The notes under the pieces were generated by a model. That model was not told where the DNA came from, did not search any database, and saw nothing but the letters and a program-made list of their open reading frames with translations. The position numbers were made by a program, and so were the translations under genes. Positions 42,913 through 54,452 of a stretch of DNA of 64,000 nucleotides are shown here, piece by piece. The stretch's first letter is position 1. Each line of letters opens with the position of its first letter. The stretch covers positions 63,958 through 127,957 of the forward strand of contig MU657177.1 in the NCBI GenBank assembly GCA_026770575.1, written 5' to 3'. Source of the DNA: Pelagophyceae sp. CCMP2097 (lineage: Eukaryota; Sar; Pelagophyceae).

Positions 42913-44595
42913 ATGGCGGCGCTGGACGAGGTGCGTATCCTCCTCGCGCCGCGGCGGGTCCGGAGCCGCCGATTGGCATCGGGGTATCCCTCTGGACGTC
43001 TGGTGGACAGACGGTGGCCGTCCCCGCACGCACGCATCTGGGTAGGTCTACGATGTGGTCGTCGTCGGCCGCGGCTTGGTCGGCGCGGCGTGCGCCAAGT
43101 ACGCCCAGGAATCCGGGCAACGGACGGCGCTCGTCGGGTGCGGCCGCGAGGCAGCATAACGCGGGTCGCCCGACGATGCTCTCTAGGCCACGCGAGGTGG
43201 ACCACGACGCGCGAGGTGAGCTCAGAGGGAGGCGAGGTCGGCGGTCCACCTGAAAAAGCCCCCGCGTTCAAAGCGGTGCCCACCTGCAAAAGCGGTACCC
43301 ACGCTTTCCAGGCGTGTGGTCTTGCCACGGCGACGAAGGCCGCATCACGCGGCGCCTCGACACGGACGCCGTCTGGGCCGAACTTGCGGGCCGCAGCATC
43401 GACCGCTACGCCGGTACGTAGCCGTGTGGCGGTCTCTGCTCCGGCTTTCTCACGCGTGTGGCGGTCTCATGCTTGTGGCTCCGCAGGCATCGAGTCCGAG
43501 TCGGGCATCAAATTTCACCGCGCGCGCGGCTGCCTCGCCGTCGGCCGCAAAGGCGGGCCCTTCCTCCAAGCCGTGGCGGAGACGGCCTTGAAGCGAGGCT
43601 TGGAGCTGGAGGCGCTCTCGCAGGAGGCCCTCGCCACCAAATGGCCCTCGCTTCGACTCGACGCGTCTTTGCTCCAAGACTTTGACGCCGTGGCCGAGGC
43701 CGGCTGGGACGACGTCGCTGCAGATCGGCCAGAGTACGCGGCTTTATACGAGCGCAAGGACACGGGCGCCGGCGACGTCTCCCCGCGAAGGCTGCTCGAG
43801 GCGCAAGTCGCGCTGTTCCTCCGCGCCGGCGGTGAATGCGTCGAGCGCGTCGCGGCAAAGGTGCAGCCGCTCGAATCGGACGCGCAAGGACACCGCACCG
43901 TTTCTTTGGACGACGGGTCTATGATCAGAGCACTGAAAGTGATCGTTTGCACAAACGCTTGGACGAATTTCCGACAACTCCTGCCTCGCAAGCTCGCGTT
44001 GGAACTGACGACGCAGTCGACTAGACGGCGCGTCTTCTCGGCGGCGGACGCACAAGTTTTGTCTGACATGCCATCGATCATCGTCAAGGGTGGCATTTCT
44101 CCCTTTGGAAAAGCTTCGGACAAGTTCGACTCGGTCTACATCCTCCCGCCGACGCATTACGACTCCGACTCCGCCGCGGCGGGTTTTGAGACGACAGCGC
44201 TGAAAATCGGCCACGGCAAGTATTTCGAGCGGCCACTCGACTCTGAAGAAATGGTGCTTGATTGGTACAGAGGCAATGGCCTCGAGGACAGGCGCGACTC
44301 TTTCGCGCGGTGCGAGCTGGCACTGGTGCTGGACAGGCTCTTAAGGCGGCCGGCGCCGGAGTCGGTAAACGACGTCTCCGCTCGGTGCGTGATACCCAAG
44401 ACTCCGACGTCGAGGCCCTACCTCCACCTCTTCCACCCATCTCTCGGCTGCTGCGTCGGCTGCAACGGCTTTGCGGCCAAGTCGTCGGACGAGCTCGGGC
44501 GGCTAGCGTGGCACATGACGCAATCGCAGTCGGAAAGCGACTGGGGCGCCAATATCCCCCCCGATGCGTTCCGGCCAGTCTTCGCACCCGAGTGA
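42913..44595 (+). CDS. FAD-dependent oxidoreductase, monomeric sarcosine oxidase-like
   Basis: Five exons fit by phase: 42913-42930, 43046-43137, 43187-43215, 43312-43413, 43487-44595, giving 449 residues. Exon 2 encodes the Rossmann start VYDVVVVGRGLVGAACAKYA, with the GxGxxG dinucleotide motif as GRGLVG. The DAO/MSOX-type C-terminus is kept: ARCVIPKTPTSRPYLHLFHP and VGCNGFAAKSSDELGRL. The Cys at 44386-44388 lies where monomeric sarcosine oxidase binds FAD covalently. The family oxidises N-methyl or amino groups of small amino acids and yields H2O2; the substrate is unknown. I see no targeting sequence in the six-residue exon 1 or next to it. Exons 1 and 3 are only 18 and 29 nt, but the phases agree throughout. 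Confidence 0.88.
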   Translation: MAALDEVRILLAPRRVRSRRLASGYPSGRLVDRRWPSPHARIWVGLRCGRRRPRLGRRGVRQVRPGIRATDGARRVRPRGSITRVARRCSLGHARWTTTREVSSEGGEVGGPPEKAPAFKAVPTCKSGTHAFQACGLATATKAASRGASTRTPSGPNLRAAASTATPVRSRVAVSAPAFSRVWRSHACGSAGIESESGIKFHRARGCLAVGRKGGPFLQAVAETALKRGLELEALSQEALATKWPSLRLDASLLQDFDAVAEAGWDDVAADRPEYAALYERKDTGAGDVSPRRLLEAQVALFLRAGGECVERVAAKVQPLESDAQGHRTVSLDDGSMIRALKVIVCTNAWTNFRQLLPRKLALELTTQSTRRRVFSAADAQVLSDMPSIIVKGGISPFGKASDKFDSVYILPPTHYDSDSAAAGFETTALKIGHGKYFERPLDSEEMVLDWYRGNGLEDRRDSFARCELALVLDRLLRRPAPESVNDVSARCVIPKTPTSRPYLHLFHPSLGCCVGCNGFAAKSSDELGRLAWHMTQSQSESDWGANIPPDAFRPVFAPE

Positions 44596-44871
44596 ACCGG
44601 CATAATGCACTCGAAGCCGCGATTCTCCACACTACGGGGTTCCGCGCACTCCCGGGCGATAGGAGACGCGGTCGCTATTGGAGAGGCGGCGCTCCGAGGA
44701 GAAGAGCCGTCGGCCGTGAAGAGCGTCGATCGGCTGGAAAGGCCTGGGTTCAGCGGTCCTCACGGGCCGGCGTGAAACGCCGAGGGCAGCGCCTCGAGCT
44801 GCGATATCGCACAGGGCCCCGCAGGGGTCGAGTCCCACTATAAGCTTTCTAAGCCTCCCGGCGTGACGAAG

Positions 44872-46617
44872 CTACAGCGGCGGAGATGGGGGCTGCACCG
44901 TCCGGGGTTTTGTAGCAGACGCTCGTGAGACGCGGCGTTCGGACGCGACCCAGACGCCGCAGAGGCCGCCGAGCTGGAGCGTGAGCGCGACGTCTGTGGC
45001 CGTCGCGGCGACGAGGATGGGAGGCATCGCGGCCGCTATCCGGCAGCATACGCGCCACGGCCGATGCCGGGCGCGCGGGCCGAGGAGTATGTGGTACGAA
45101 TTGCCGAGCGTGACTACGTTTGCGGTCACGCGTCATCGGAATGCGGTCTCTTGCGATGGGTTTCGGGCGATGAAAGCACCTGCGATGAGCGGGAACATGG
45201 AGAACGTGTCGGCGGCCGGGAATCCGAGCGCGACGACGTTCAGCGCGCCCGCCAGCCGAGGTGGGACGCCTCGCCAGCGGAGGTGGGAGAAGTTGAGGTT
45301 GACCGCGGGTTGGGTATCGGTGCCAAAGGCGCGGCTGCCGGCGGCGCCGAGGTAGATGAACGCCGTCGTCGCCAACGCCGCGGTAAAGACGCCCCTCACC
45401 TTCTTCCCGTCCCGCGCGACTTTTGGTTTCAGGGGCTTGATGAGGCCGGGTTCGGAGTGTTGGAAAAGTTGACTGAAAAGTGTTGTCGAGAAAGCTGCGC
45501 CGAGGCCGGTCCAATCGACCATTTTCTGCGTTTCCCTCGGCTCCACGGCCAATACCGCCCCTGCGACCATGACGCCGAGCGAGGCGAAACGGAGTAAGGC
45601 CATTACAACTTGGAAATGCACCTGCTCGGCAAGGTCAAAGGACGAGAGCGGTAAGTTGCAAAGCACGCAATCGCGTTCCAACGCCCCTCCAAAAACGGCG
45701 CCGCCGTAACGACGAAGACTTGGGCGTACGCGACGAGCCCCGAGGACATGAGGAGCATGAGGGCGAGTTGATAGGCCCACTGTCCATACGGCCCTAAAAA
45801 TGCGCGGCACAACAATGTCGCTTCCAAAATCGATGACACGTCGTCCAATACAATGCTGTGCGGCAGCCGCCAGGCAAAGCCAAAGGCTCTTTGCAAAGCC
45901 GCGCGCGGGATCTTGGAGTACAAAGCAGGGCGACCCGCCTCCGCGGGGGACACGAGGCCCGCCGGTGAAACGCCGAATCGAACCGCGCCGACGCGCTGCT
46001 GCCGGTACGCCGTTCGATAAGCGAGGAGCTCGTCGGCGCACTCGTCAAACGCCTCGCTTTGAAGGTCGGCGTTCGGTGCGGCTGCGGAGAAAGCGCGCGC
46101 GTCGCCAGCCGGCCGCCGCACATCGAGGGACATCGTCCTCGAGGCGGCCTTCAACGGCGTCTGCGCGGTAAAGGCGCCGTAGTCTATGGTCAGGTCCTGG
46201 AACGACTTTCGATTTGGAAGGTCTCCGATACTCAGCCCGCCCCGCAGCACGTCCGCCCGCGCCGCCGCCTCGGCCACCCAGACGACGGTCGCGAGACTCA
46301 TCAGCGACACGGATACGATGAGGATCGACGCCAGGAGCCAGCCTGCGAAACAGCTGTCGGCTCGGGAGCACGCTCCTCGCGTCGTCCTTCTCGATTGCCG
46401 CTTGCGTCACCGTCTCCGCCGAGGCTGGGCTTGGTCGGATCTCTCAGGTGGTCTTCGACGAAGGAGCGACCCATCGGGTTCCTTCTAAGGAACCCCGTCT
46501 TCGACACTGGAGCAGACCCGCTTTGACGAAGATGTATGGCATGGATAGGCACCCAACACCCAAAATGTAGTTTACAGTAAACGCGTACAGCGCCCCAGCC
46601 CCGTAGCGCTGCGCCAT
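44872..46617 (-). CDS. Amino acid/auxin permease (AAAP/SLC38-like) transporter, multi-exon
   Basis: The ATG is at 46617. TM1 is YAFTVNYILGVGCLSMPYIF, with the unwound Gly-Cys pattern of the family. TM2 is in the next exon (SVSLMSLATVVWVAEAAARA). A long hydrophilic loop (~75 residues, about 46020-46250) comes before the next membrane spans (YGQWAYQLALMLLMSSGLVAYAQVFVV). Further spans include VVMALLRFASLGVMVAGAVL and GVFTAALATTAFIYLGAAG. The motif FPLIAVTLGNS appears when an intron starting GTGCTTTC and ending CGTAG is removed near 45120-45190. The stop is at 44872-44874. AAAP carriers move neutral amino acids with protons or Na+ across plasma or vacuolar membranes. Two or three intron positions are not fixed. 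Confidence 0.82.
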
Positions 46618-47223
46618 TTCGCTCCTCCCCGCGCTCCGGAGACGAGGCGGAGCTTTAAGTCGCGCTCCTCGACGGACCGCACGTGAGCACGAGTTTGGGC
46701 CAACTGGCCAGAAGGGCGTCACTGCAACCGTCCTCTTCGGCGATCTTTACTTTAATCGATCAAACAATCGGCGCGGAGGGCAGGCGAAGCGCAGGGAGCA
46801 GAGAAACGGGAGAGCGCGAAGAGAAGCGGCGGGCGGTGTCAGTCATCTAGCAGTGCCGGCCGTTCGGCCGCTGGACGTAAGGTCCCTGTCGGAAGACGTA
46901 GGCCTGCGCGAATGCGCGAGGATCCCCCTCTCCTTCGGCGAGGGGGAAACGCGTGTCCAATTTCGCGCGAGGACACCGATCCGGACGGCGATCTCGGCTC
47001 CACCGCGTCGCCCGCCGCCCAGAGGCCCGCGGCGCACTCCGGAGGCGCATCCAGCGAGGCGATCCGGACGGCGATCTCGGCTCCACCGCGTCGCCCGCCG
47101 CCCCGAGGCCCACCGCGCACTCCGGAGGCGCATCCAGCGAGGCGCGCGCTGGCCACTGCCGCGGGCAATGTGTTGAAAAAGTCACAAAAGTCATTAGATG
47201 TCCGACCATTTATTTCGGCCTCA
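46618..47223. other. Intergenic region with a tandem duplication
   Basis: It lies between the transporter start (-) and the strawberry notch stop (-). It holds the 83-bp duplication at 46978-47143 and no gene I can support. Confidence 0.55.
46978..47143 (+). repeat. 83-bp tandem duplication
   Basis: Two adjacent units start GATCCGGACGGCGATCTCGG at 46978 and 47061. They differ at a handful of positions near their middle and end (for example CAGAGGCCCGCGG against CCGAGGCCCACCG). Confidence 0.93.
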
Positions 47224-50200
47224 GTTTGAGCGCCTCTTGCTGGCGGCGCGGCGGTCTCGGAAAATTTGGTGCTCGTGCTCCAGCGCGGCAAAGGCGGTCT
47301 TGTCGGAGTCGTCCGTGTCTCGTTCCACATACTGGACGATGTCCCTCCAAGACCTTGAGGCCAACAAAATGCCGAGCGTCACCCTTCCGGTCATTTTCGA
47401 AGACGTGTCCGTCTCCACAGCGCGCATGACGCGGATCCGGTCCTGGGACCAGGCTTTGGCGTGGTACTGCGCGCGTAGAACTTTGCTCCAAATGTGCAGG
47501 ATCGGGCCCGTTATCAACATTTCCTCGGAGACCTACGACTCGGTCAGAGGCACTTCCGAGACGGCGCGCACTTCGGGAAAGATGGCGCATGCGGGAAAGA
47601 TCGCGCAGAAGAGACGAACAAGGCGCACCTGCGCTCGTTTCGAAAAGGCGCGCGTCCAGATCGTCCTGGCCTCGTCTGCTTCGCAGTGCGCGCCGTACGA
47701 GAAACTGACAATCTTCCATTCAATCGCGTTGCTATCTTTATGCGGGTGGTACTGCAAAAACTTGTCCGTCTTCACCGAGAGGCCGCGCATCGAAGCCTCG
47801 CCGACTTCGATGATCAAACAGACGTCGTTGGATCTCTCGTTGACTCTGAAGCCGTCGCGGTCGCCGAACCGTGCTTCGTGCACTTTTTTCGGCAGGGAAA
47901 AGTTTCCAACGGACCACTTCGAGTTGCGCGTCGTCCTGGCGACGGGTCTGCTCCGCTCAGCGTCTGCGAACATGCCCGCTACAGAGATTGGGTTTGCGGC
48001 CGTGCCCGACGCAGCGTTGCCGTCGGCGGCGTTGCCGTCGGCGGCCGTGCCCGCGGCGGCGGCGGCGGTGCGCTGGCCTCGCGAATCGGCGCCGAGGCGC
48101 TGTCCCGCGTCTTCGTCCTGCGTCGGTTCCGCGGCAGTGTTGTTCATCCGGGACTCTTCTAAACGGTCCAGCGCGGCGTCCCAGTCCATCCCGCGATCAA
48201 TCTTAATGGGGACCAGCTTCAGCGGGAACTGCGAAGGCGTCTGGATCTTCAGCGAACGCTCGTTGCCGTCGTCGATCAAAACGCTGCGGCCCGCAAAATT
48301 CTGAATGCCTTTGTGGTACCTAAAGTTCCGCCGTTCAAAGGAAGTCTCATGCGACATTCAAAGCAAGTCTCGGGGCCCCACTTCGGGGCAGGGCCGCAAA
48401 AGGGCCATTATTTCGGGGGACGCGGTTCCTTGACCGGCCGTCGCGCATGGCTGTTTTGATCGCCAGCTCCAGATACCGAGCAAAGTAGTCGAAGAGGTAC
48501 TGCTGCCGCGCCACCTAGACTTTGCGCGTCGCAAAAACGTGGTCTTTTCACGCTCATCTTCGGTTCTTACGACGCCGGACGCACCTCGAGGCCCAGAATG
48601 CGGTTCAGGAATTTCGCCACCATGTTCTCGGGCGGCGGCCCTTCGCCCTTGCCGGGCGCAGGTTCGTACCTAGTTGCCGGGTTTACGGCGCGAAGCGACC
48701 ACCGGCAACGAGCGGGAGCGCGAAGCGACCACCGGCAACGAGCGGGAGCGCTCGATTCTGAGAAGAGTTCCCCCGGCGTGGACCTCTGCGGTGCCTCTCT
48801 CCGCGGTGCTTTCCCCGGACGACGCCGCCTCTCACTCGTCGATGTTGATCCCGACCAGCGAGAGCCAGAGCCTCGCGGCGTGGAGCAAATGCAATTCGTC
48901 TGCCACCGCAACTTCGCCGCCCGTCTGGCCGATCCAGCCGCTGTGGGCTCCGATTAAGGCCGCGTTGGCCACACAAAGTTTCGCGATGGCGATCCTTTCC
49001 CCCTTTGGCAGCTTTGGCGGTTTCACCAGAGGCCGTTCCTCGTTGGGGGCCTGCCTGCCCAAGAGCTCGCCACAGCTGGAGCTGGCGTGGTGGTACATGT
49101 CGAGGACGGAGATGGCGCCTTCCGCGGTGTCGACGTTAAAGCATTGCCTAGACGAGGCAGACTCGAATTCGCATCCAGAAACGGCTCAAAGGCGACGAAG
49201 GATGCCTCTCCGATGAGACATGCGCTCACCATCCTTTGGTCACACCCGACGCCCGACGGTCGCCCTGCGTCAGCGCCCCGAGCGACTCGAGCCGTTTCAC
49301 CACCGCGGCGCAGAACCGCCGCTCGCCGCCGAGAGGCGACACCAAGAGCTTGTACTGCGGCGCCGAAGACTGGTTCGACCGGTGCGACCGGCCTAGCGTA
49401 CGACGGTCGGCAAGGCGGAGGTTCCGATGCCAGCGCCTCTCCCCCGACGTTTCGGATCCTCCGCTTTCTCTCCCCGGCCGGTTCGCATCCTCCGCTTTGA
49501 CGCCGCAACACACCCATCTGTTGAATCGTCTTGTCCGCTGACCACGGCAGCTCCAAAGTGATGTGCACCCGCCTCGTCTGGTTCTTCACCCTGGATGTCT
49601 TCTCCGCGTGCAGCGAAATCCCCGACGAGGCCGCGTCTGAAATGATCGCAACGAGCTTGCGGCCGGCCTGGAACTCTTCCCTTTCGTAGATATTTTGCTC
49701 GTCCATCGAGACGCCGTTCATCGTCCTCTTCTGGTACTCGAGGGCCCCCTTCCAAGTCCGGACGAGCCTCGAGCTGCGCCCCGACATTTCCGCGACGCAG
49801 TCGACGCCGCCGAGGTCGTCTACGATGACGTCGAGAGCGTTGCCCGGCAATTCCAGTTCGTCGACTAACTTCATCAGCTTTGTGATCCATTCCACGTCAC
49901 TCACACCGTCGTCCATCGCCAAGTCCGCGTCCTCCGTCATGTCCACGACGTCGGAGCACTCGTCCTCGGAGCCGCTTTCGGAATCGTCCCAGCCCCACGC
50001 GTCTTGTTCTGGAGCCGACGCACGTTGAACATCCGCCTCCGTCAGATCCAGCGTCTCGTCCGACTCCCGCCGACTCTGCTTGAAAGGCCTGCCTCGACTC
50101 TTCTTCGGCGGCGGCGACTTTGGCGATCGTTTCTTCACGACGCACTTGACGCCTTCATCGCTGAATAAAGAGTCCGCGTCGTCGTCCTGCTCCATGAGAT

Positions 50201-52615
50201 CCATTTCGGCCTCGTCGGCGGCCTCGTTTAAAGCGTCGGCGGCGGCTTCCGCCATCAACTTCTCCGCTTCTTCCAGCTCGGCCTCCCATATTCGCCGTAT
50301 CACGAACTTCAGAGTCTCCTGAGGTGCACTCAGCATGCTCTCCTGCGAGTCCTCCGCCTCCTCCGCCTCCTCCGCCTCCTCCTCCACCTCCGCCTTCGCC
50401 GCCTTTGCCGTTTTGCCTTTCAACTTTTTGGCGCCATCAACGGCAGTCTTGTCCTCCGCCTCTCTCGCCGCCGCCCTTTTCGCGTGCGCCTCCCCGGTCG
50501 ACTGCAGACCGATGACGACGCACTTGCCCTCTGCTAAGGCCTCTTTGGCCAGCGCCACGAGCTTTGGGACCTACCAAATGGCGCCTCAGACGGAGGAGCA
50601 GACGGCTTCTCCAGGAAGAGTCCCTCTGCCCCCCACGCCTTGCCTCCAGACGCACCTTGAACGACGTGATCAACGAGCGGAAGAAGCGCTGGTGGCCGCC
50701 CCAGAGGATGGAGTGTGCTTGCTTCCGGGCGTTTGAGTACTTCTTGGCCGCGTCAGGGTCCACCCCCCCGACTTCAAACGCCATCGCCGCGAGCTTCGTC
50801 TCCGTGCGAGTGTGAAGGTACTGCCACAGCTTGGCCGCGCGGTCGTATTGGCGCTGCCTACGAAGCCGAGGTGAGGCACGGGCGCGCGCCGTGGCACTTG
50901 CCATGGGCCGAGGCTGAAGCGGCGAGGGCCGCTTGCAGTCACGTCCACGACTCCGTGGACCGTTCTGACTTGACGGTCTCCAGACGCGGGCCTCGACTGC
51001 GCCGGCGAAAGGTCGGCCTCGCAGACTTCAAAATCCGTCCCCTCGAAAGACAGCGTCCGGCACAGTAAAGCGCCCTGCTGCTTCAGATGCAAGGCGCAGA
51101 GCTCCATGGCCCCGACGCCGCGCCTTTCCACAGTGGAGATAAAATTCTGGATGCAGGCCACGGAAAACTCCTCTTCCTCGTCATGCTCGTGCCCGGGGAA
51201 GGGCGACCGCGGGCCCCACAGACCGAGCCGAGCCATGTACGCATAATTCCGCGGCTCCGACACCGCCTAGGAGCACGGCGTCGCAAGGCGCCGGGGTTCG
51301 CAAGGGGGCCGCGTTGCAACAGCGCCCTCTCTCTGTCTCCGCAAACGTCCCCCCAAACACGCACCGTCGCCGAGCAGTAGACGACGCGGGCGCGCGGGAG
51401 GTTCTTCTGGATCCAGAAGACAGCGCGCCCGGCGGCGGTTTCGGTGCCAGGGACGTCGGACACGAGGTTCTTGGCTCGGTGCGCTTCGTCAAAAAGGAGC
51501 AGGCCTAAGTGGCGGGGGTCGACGCGGGCGGGCGTGGCGAGTTGCGAAAAGCCGCGAAAGGCGTCGCTGAAACGCGCGCAGGCGCCCGTCGCTGAAACGC
51601 CCGTCTCTGAGACGCCTCTGCGACTCCGAGCTCTGTACATTTTCCAGAGGCAAACGCCGCTGCGCGCCGTCAAAGTCTTCGCCGCACCAGTCCACGACCT
51701 GCTCCAGCCTCTTTGCGACGCCTTCGTCCATGGATTTTTGTGAGCAGCCTTTCGACAGCGAGCTGTACGTGCAGAACAAAACACCGTCGCCGTGCTTGGC
51801 CCGCATGTCCGTCTTCACCGAGGCTGGCAGGCCGAAGACGTCGATGTCGTCCATGCCGAGGTCGCCGAGGTCCCTTTCCGCGTCGACTTTGAGGTCGATG
51901 TTCGTTGAGACCCAGATGTGTTTTTTCCGCCCTTGCAAACAGTTCTCCATGATCAACCCAGCCAGCTGCCGGCCCTTGCCCATGCCCGCGCCGTCGCCGA
52001 GGAAAAATCCCCCTCGCGAGCCCGAGGCGAGGTCGGTGTCGTGCCTCTGACACGCGTAGGCAACAAATTCCAGCTGCAGATCCGAAAGCTTCCCTTCCGC
52101 GACGACTTCCGCGCGCTGCACGGCGATCTCGAGCTGGTACGTCACGTCTGGGGGCGCGACGGTGGCCAAAGAACCGTTTTCGACGGCGTTGGACGGGTGG
52201 GGTTGCATGCCCGGCGTCGTAAACTTCGAAGGACGGTACTTGGCGTACGAGACCTCCTCCTCCGTGCCGGCCACGTCGTCCTTGCCCGCGGCCTTGTCCG
52301 CCTCCGCCGCGGCCTTGTCCGCCTCGGCAGTGTCCTGGCGCCGGGCGTGTCCGGGCTCGAGACGCCATCGCTTTTCGGGAAGCGGCACGCACCTCGACGT
52401 CGTCGTTCGCGCTCTTCGTCGGGTCGCTAAAGTCCACCTGCGCGGCGCCGTCGGGGGCGGAAATCGAAGAGGCCATTCCGGAAACGCAAATCGAAGAGGC
52501 CATTCCGGAAACGCACGGGCTCCGACTCGACATTGACATAGGCCCGTTGCAGGACCATCAGAGATTGCTGCTCCACCGCCTTGGAAGCCGAGAGCTTCCC
52601 CGTCGTCTGGCCCAT
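47221..52615 (-). CDS. SBNO: Strawberry notch (SBNO) family DExD/H helicase-like protein, multi-exon
   Basis: The gene probably starts at ATG 52615 ([17 protein letters not shown]). Family motifs appear in order along the minus strand: [14 protein letters not shown] and [17 protein letters not shown], the ATP-site [14 protein letters not shown] (about 52000-51965), [34 protein letters not shown] (about 51515), [16 protein letters not shown], the C-terminal helicase piece [17 protein letters not shown] and [18 protein letters not shown] (49660-49510), [28 protein letters not shown] (about 49330), and a final SBNO domain ending near 47221 ([14 protein letters not shown]). SBNO proteins are nuclear transcription co-regulators related to SWI/SNF and bacterial class I helicases. 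About ten introns are likely and their exact borders were not all set. The middle (50000-50450) is a long acidic Glu/Asp-rich insert. Confidence 0.88.
48695..48752 (+). repeat. 27-bp direct repeat
   Basis: GCGAAGCGACCACCGGCAAC followed by GAGCGGGAGC is repeated twice head to tail inside the strawberry notch gene, in a stretch between conserved segments that is probably intronic. Confidence 0.8.
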
Positions 52616-52819
52616 GGCGACAGACCAGCCGCGCCGGAGGCCCCACGCGGAGCAAGACTTTTTAAAACCAGACTCGCACAACCGCGCCAAATGAGCGGAG
52701 AGCCTTTGATCCAATCTTCCTTAAGGCGCAATCGTGCGATCGAGAATCATTACTCGGAATCGGATTAGCGACGTCTGCCGCTCGAGCTGAGGCTCGCGGG
52801 CTGCTGCCGCTGCACCACC

Positions 52820-54299
52820 ATGCCCGCGCGCCGCTGGGCGTTTGCGGCGGCGGCGGCGGCGGCTGCACTCGTCGCGGTCTGGATGGGCACGCATGACTGC
52901 CTGCATACCGACACGCACCTCGCAGCGCCGCCTCTGAGCGGCGAGGACGACGACGGCGACGAAGCGCTGCGCTGGGCGCCGATCCTCGCGCGCCTCGCTA
53001 ATCGGCCAAAGGCGCGCGTCTTCGGCGGCGGCGTCGGCGTGGTGGTCGATGACTTTGTCGGGGGCGAGGCCGTCGAAAAGCTATTAAGGCTTGCATCGGA
53101 CGCTCTCGAAACGGGCACGTGCCGGCCCGGCGCCAACGCGGAAGCGGTCTGGTGCTTCGACGCCGCGCGCGTCGCGATGGACGCGGCGACGGGCGAGGCC
53201 CAAACGCTCTCGGTATTGCCGGAATGGCTCTCCACAGCGGACCGGGTCGACTCGAAGCGCGGCACTCTTTGCGTCTCGGCGCGCTCCGTCGGCGACGCTA
53301 TACTGCCGGGCGCCCCGCTCGCTGAGGTTGACGGCATGGCCTCCGTCAGCTTCGTCTCTTCCAGAGACGAGTTCGACGAGACCCGTGCTGTGGAAGCTCC
53401 GCTCGAGGATGCGGGCTTACACGGCGAGAACGGCCTCATGCAGCAACTCCTCTACTACCCCGCAAATGCGCGCTTCGGCGACGCGTACACGGAACACACT
53501 GTGCGTTTCCGCGGGTTTCCGCGGGATTGCTTGATCGGGGTCCGTTTAGTGGGGCATTGGTGACCCCGTCCAAAAGATGATCCAAACCTTTCAGGACTGC
53601 CGCTTCGACGTGGCCGGCGCGGCTGCGGCGGCGGGCGGCGCCGTAAATGAGAGGGCGTTTACAACATTACTTTACCTCTCCGACAATTCAGGCGGCGAGA
53701 CGGCGTTCCCCTTGCTCGATCAACGCGTGGCGCCAATCAAGGGCCGCCTATTAGCGTGGCGCAACTGTCTAGGCGACGGCCCGTGCGAATGCGATGCGGC
53801 CTCTAAGCACGTTGCGATGCCCGTGAATGGATCGCCCAAGATCGTGTTGCAGAGGTGGTACGAGCGCCGACCCGTCCTCGCGCCGCCAAACGCCCACGGC
53901 GAGGCCTGGACTCGATGTTCCCTCGACGAAAGCGGCGAAATTGAATCCTGCCGGAGGTACTGCGCCACGGATAACGCTCGCGGAGCCGCTCTTGCAGCCG
54001 AGGAGGCGCACGCGGCGTGGATCCGCTACAAGACGCTGGACGACGCCTCCGCCCTCGACGAAACCATTTCGGCGGCGAAAAGGGCGTTAGTCGCGCAGCC
54101 GCGGCTCGCGTCGGCGGTGATTGTACTCGCGCACGCGCTCCTGACAAAGGACGAAGCCTCGGCAGACATCGAGTGCTGCCAACTCTTGCTTGCGTTCACC
54201 AAAGACTACACTTTCCTCGGCATCGCTATCGAAGCGCGCCAGCTTCTAAACATGCTGGCAGAGACGCACGGCGACGATTGCGCCTCCGGCGATCGATAA
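52820..54299 (+). CDS. Prolyl-4-hydroxylase-like 2-oxoglutarate/Fe(II) dioxygenase
   Basis: Two exons fit by phase: 52820-53500 and 53595-54299, giving 461 residues. Residues ~6-24 (WAFAAAAAAAALVAVWMG) form a signal anchor, so the enzyme should face the ER/Golgi lumen. The iron triad is complete: His226 and Asp228 (EHT-D, split by the intron) and His299, with Lys309 to hold 2-oxoglutarate. FTTLLYLSDNSGGETAFP is the standard P4H core strand. The family hydroxylates prolines in collagen- or extensin-like proteins. The C-terminal ~120 residues after SCRRYC are an Ala-rich helical extension (EEAHAAWIRYKTLDDASALD, AIVLAHALLTKD-like) not found in simple P4Hs. The gene starts about 204 bp from the divergent SBNO start. 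Confidence 0.92.
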
Positions 54300-54452
54300 T
54301 GGAGCACGACCCACCCCGGGGGCGATCGCGGCCCGGTGGTCCCACGGGCGGAAGCATCGCCCTGAGCTCTGGGGGATCCCGAGTAGACCCTGGGTCGGAA
54401 CAACGGCAAGAGACCGAGGCCGGTCGAGCCCACCGAGTCCAAAGGAGAAGCA

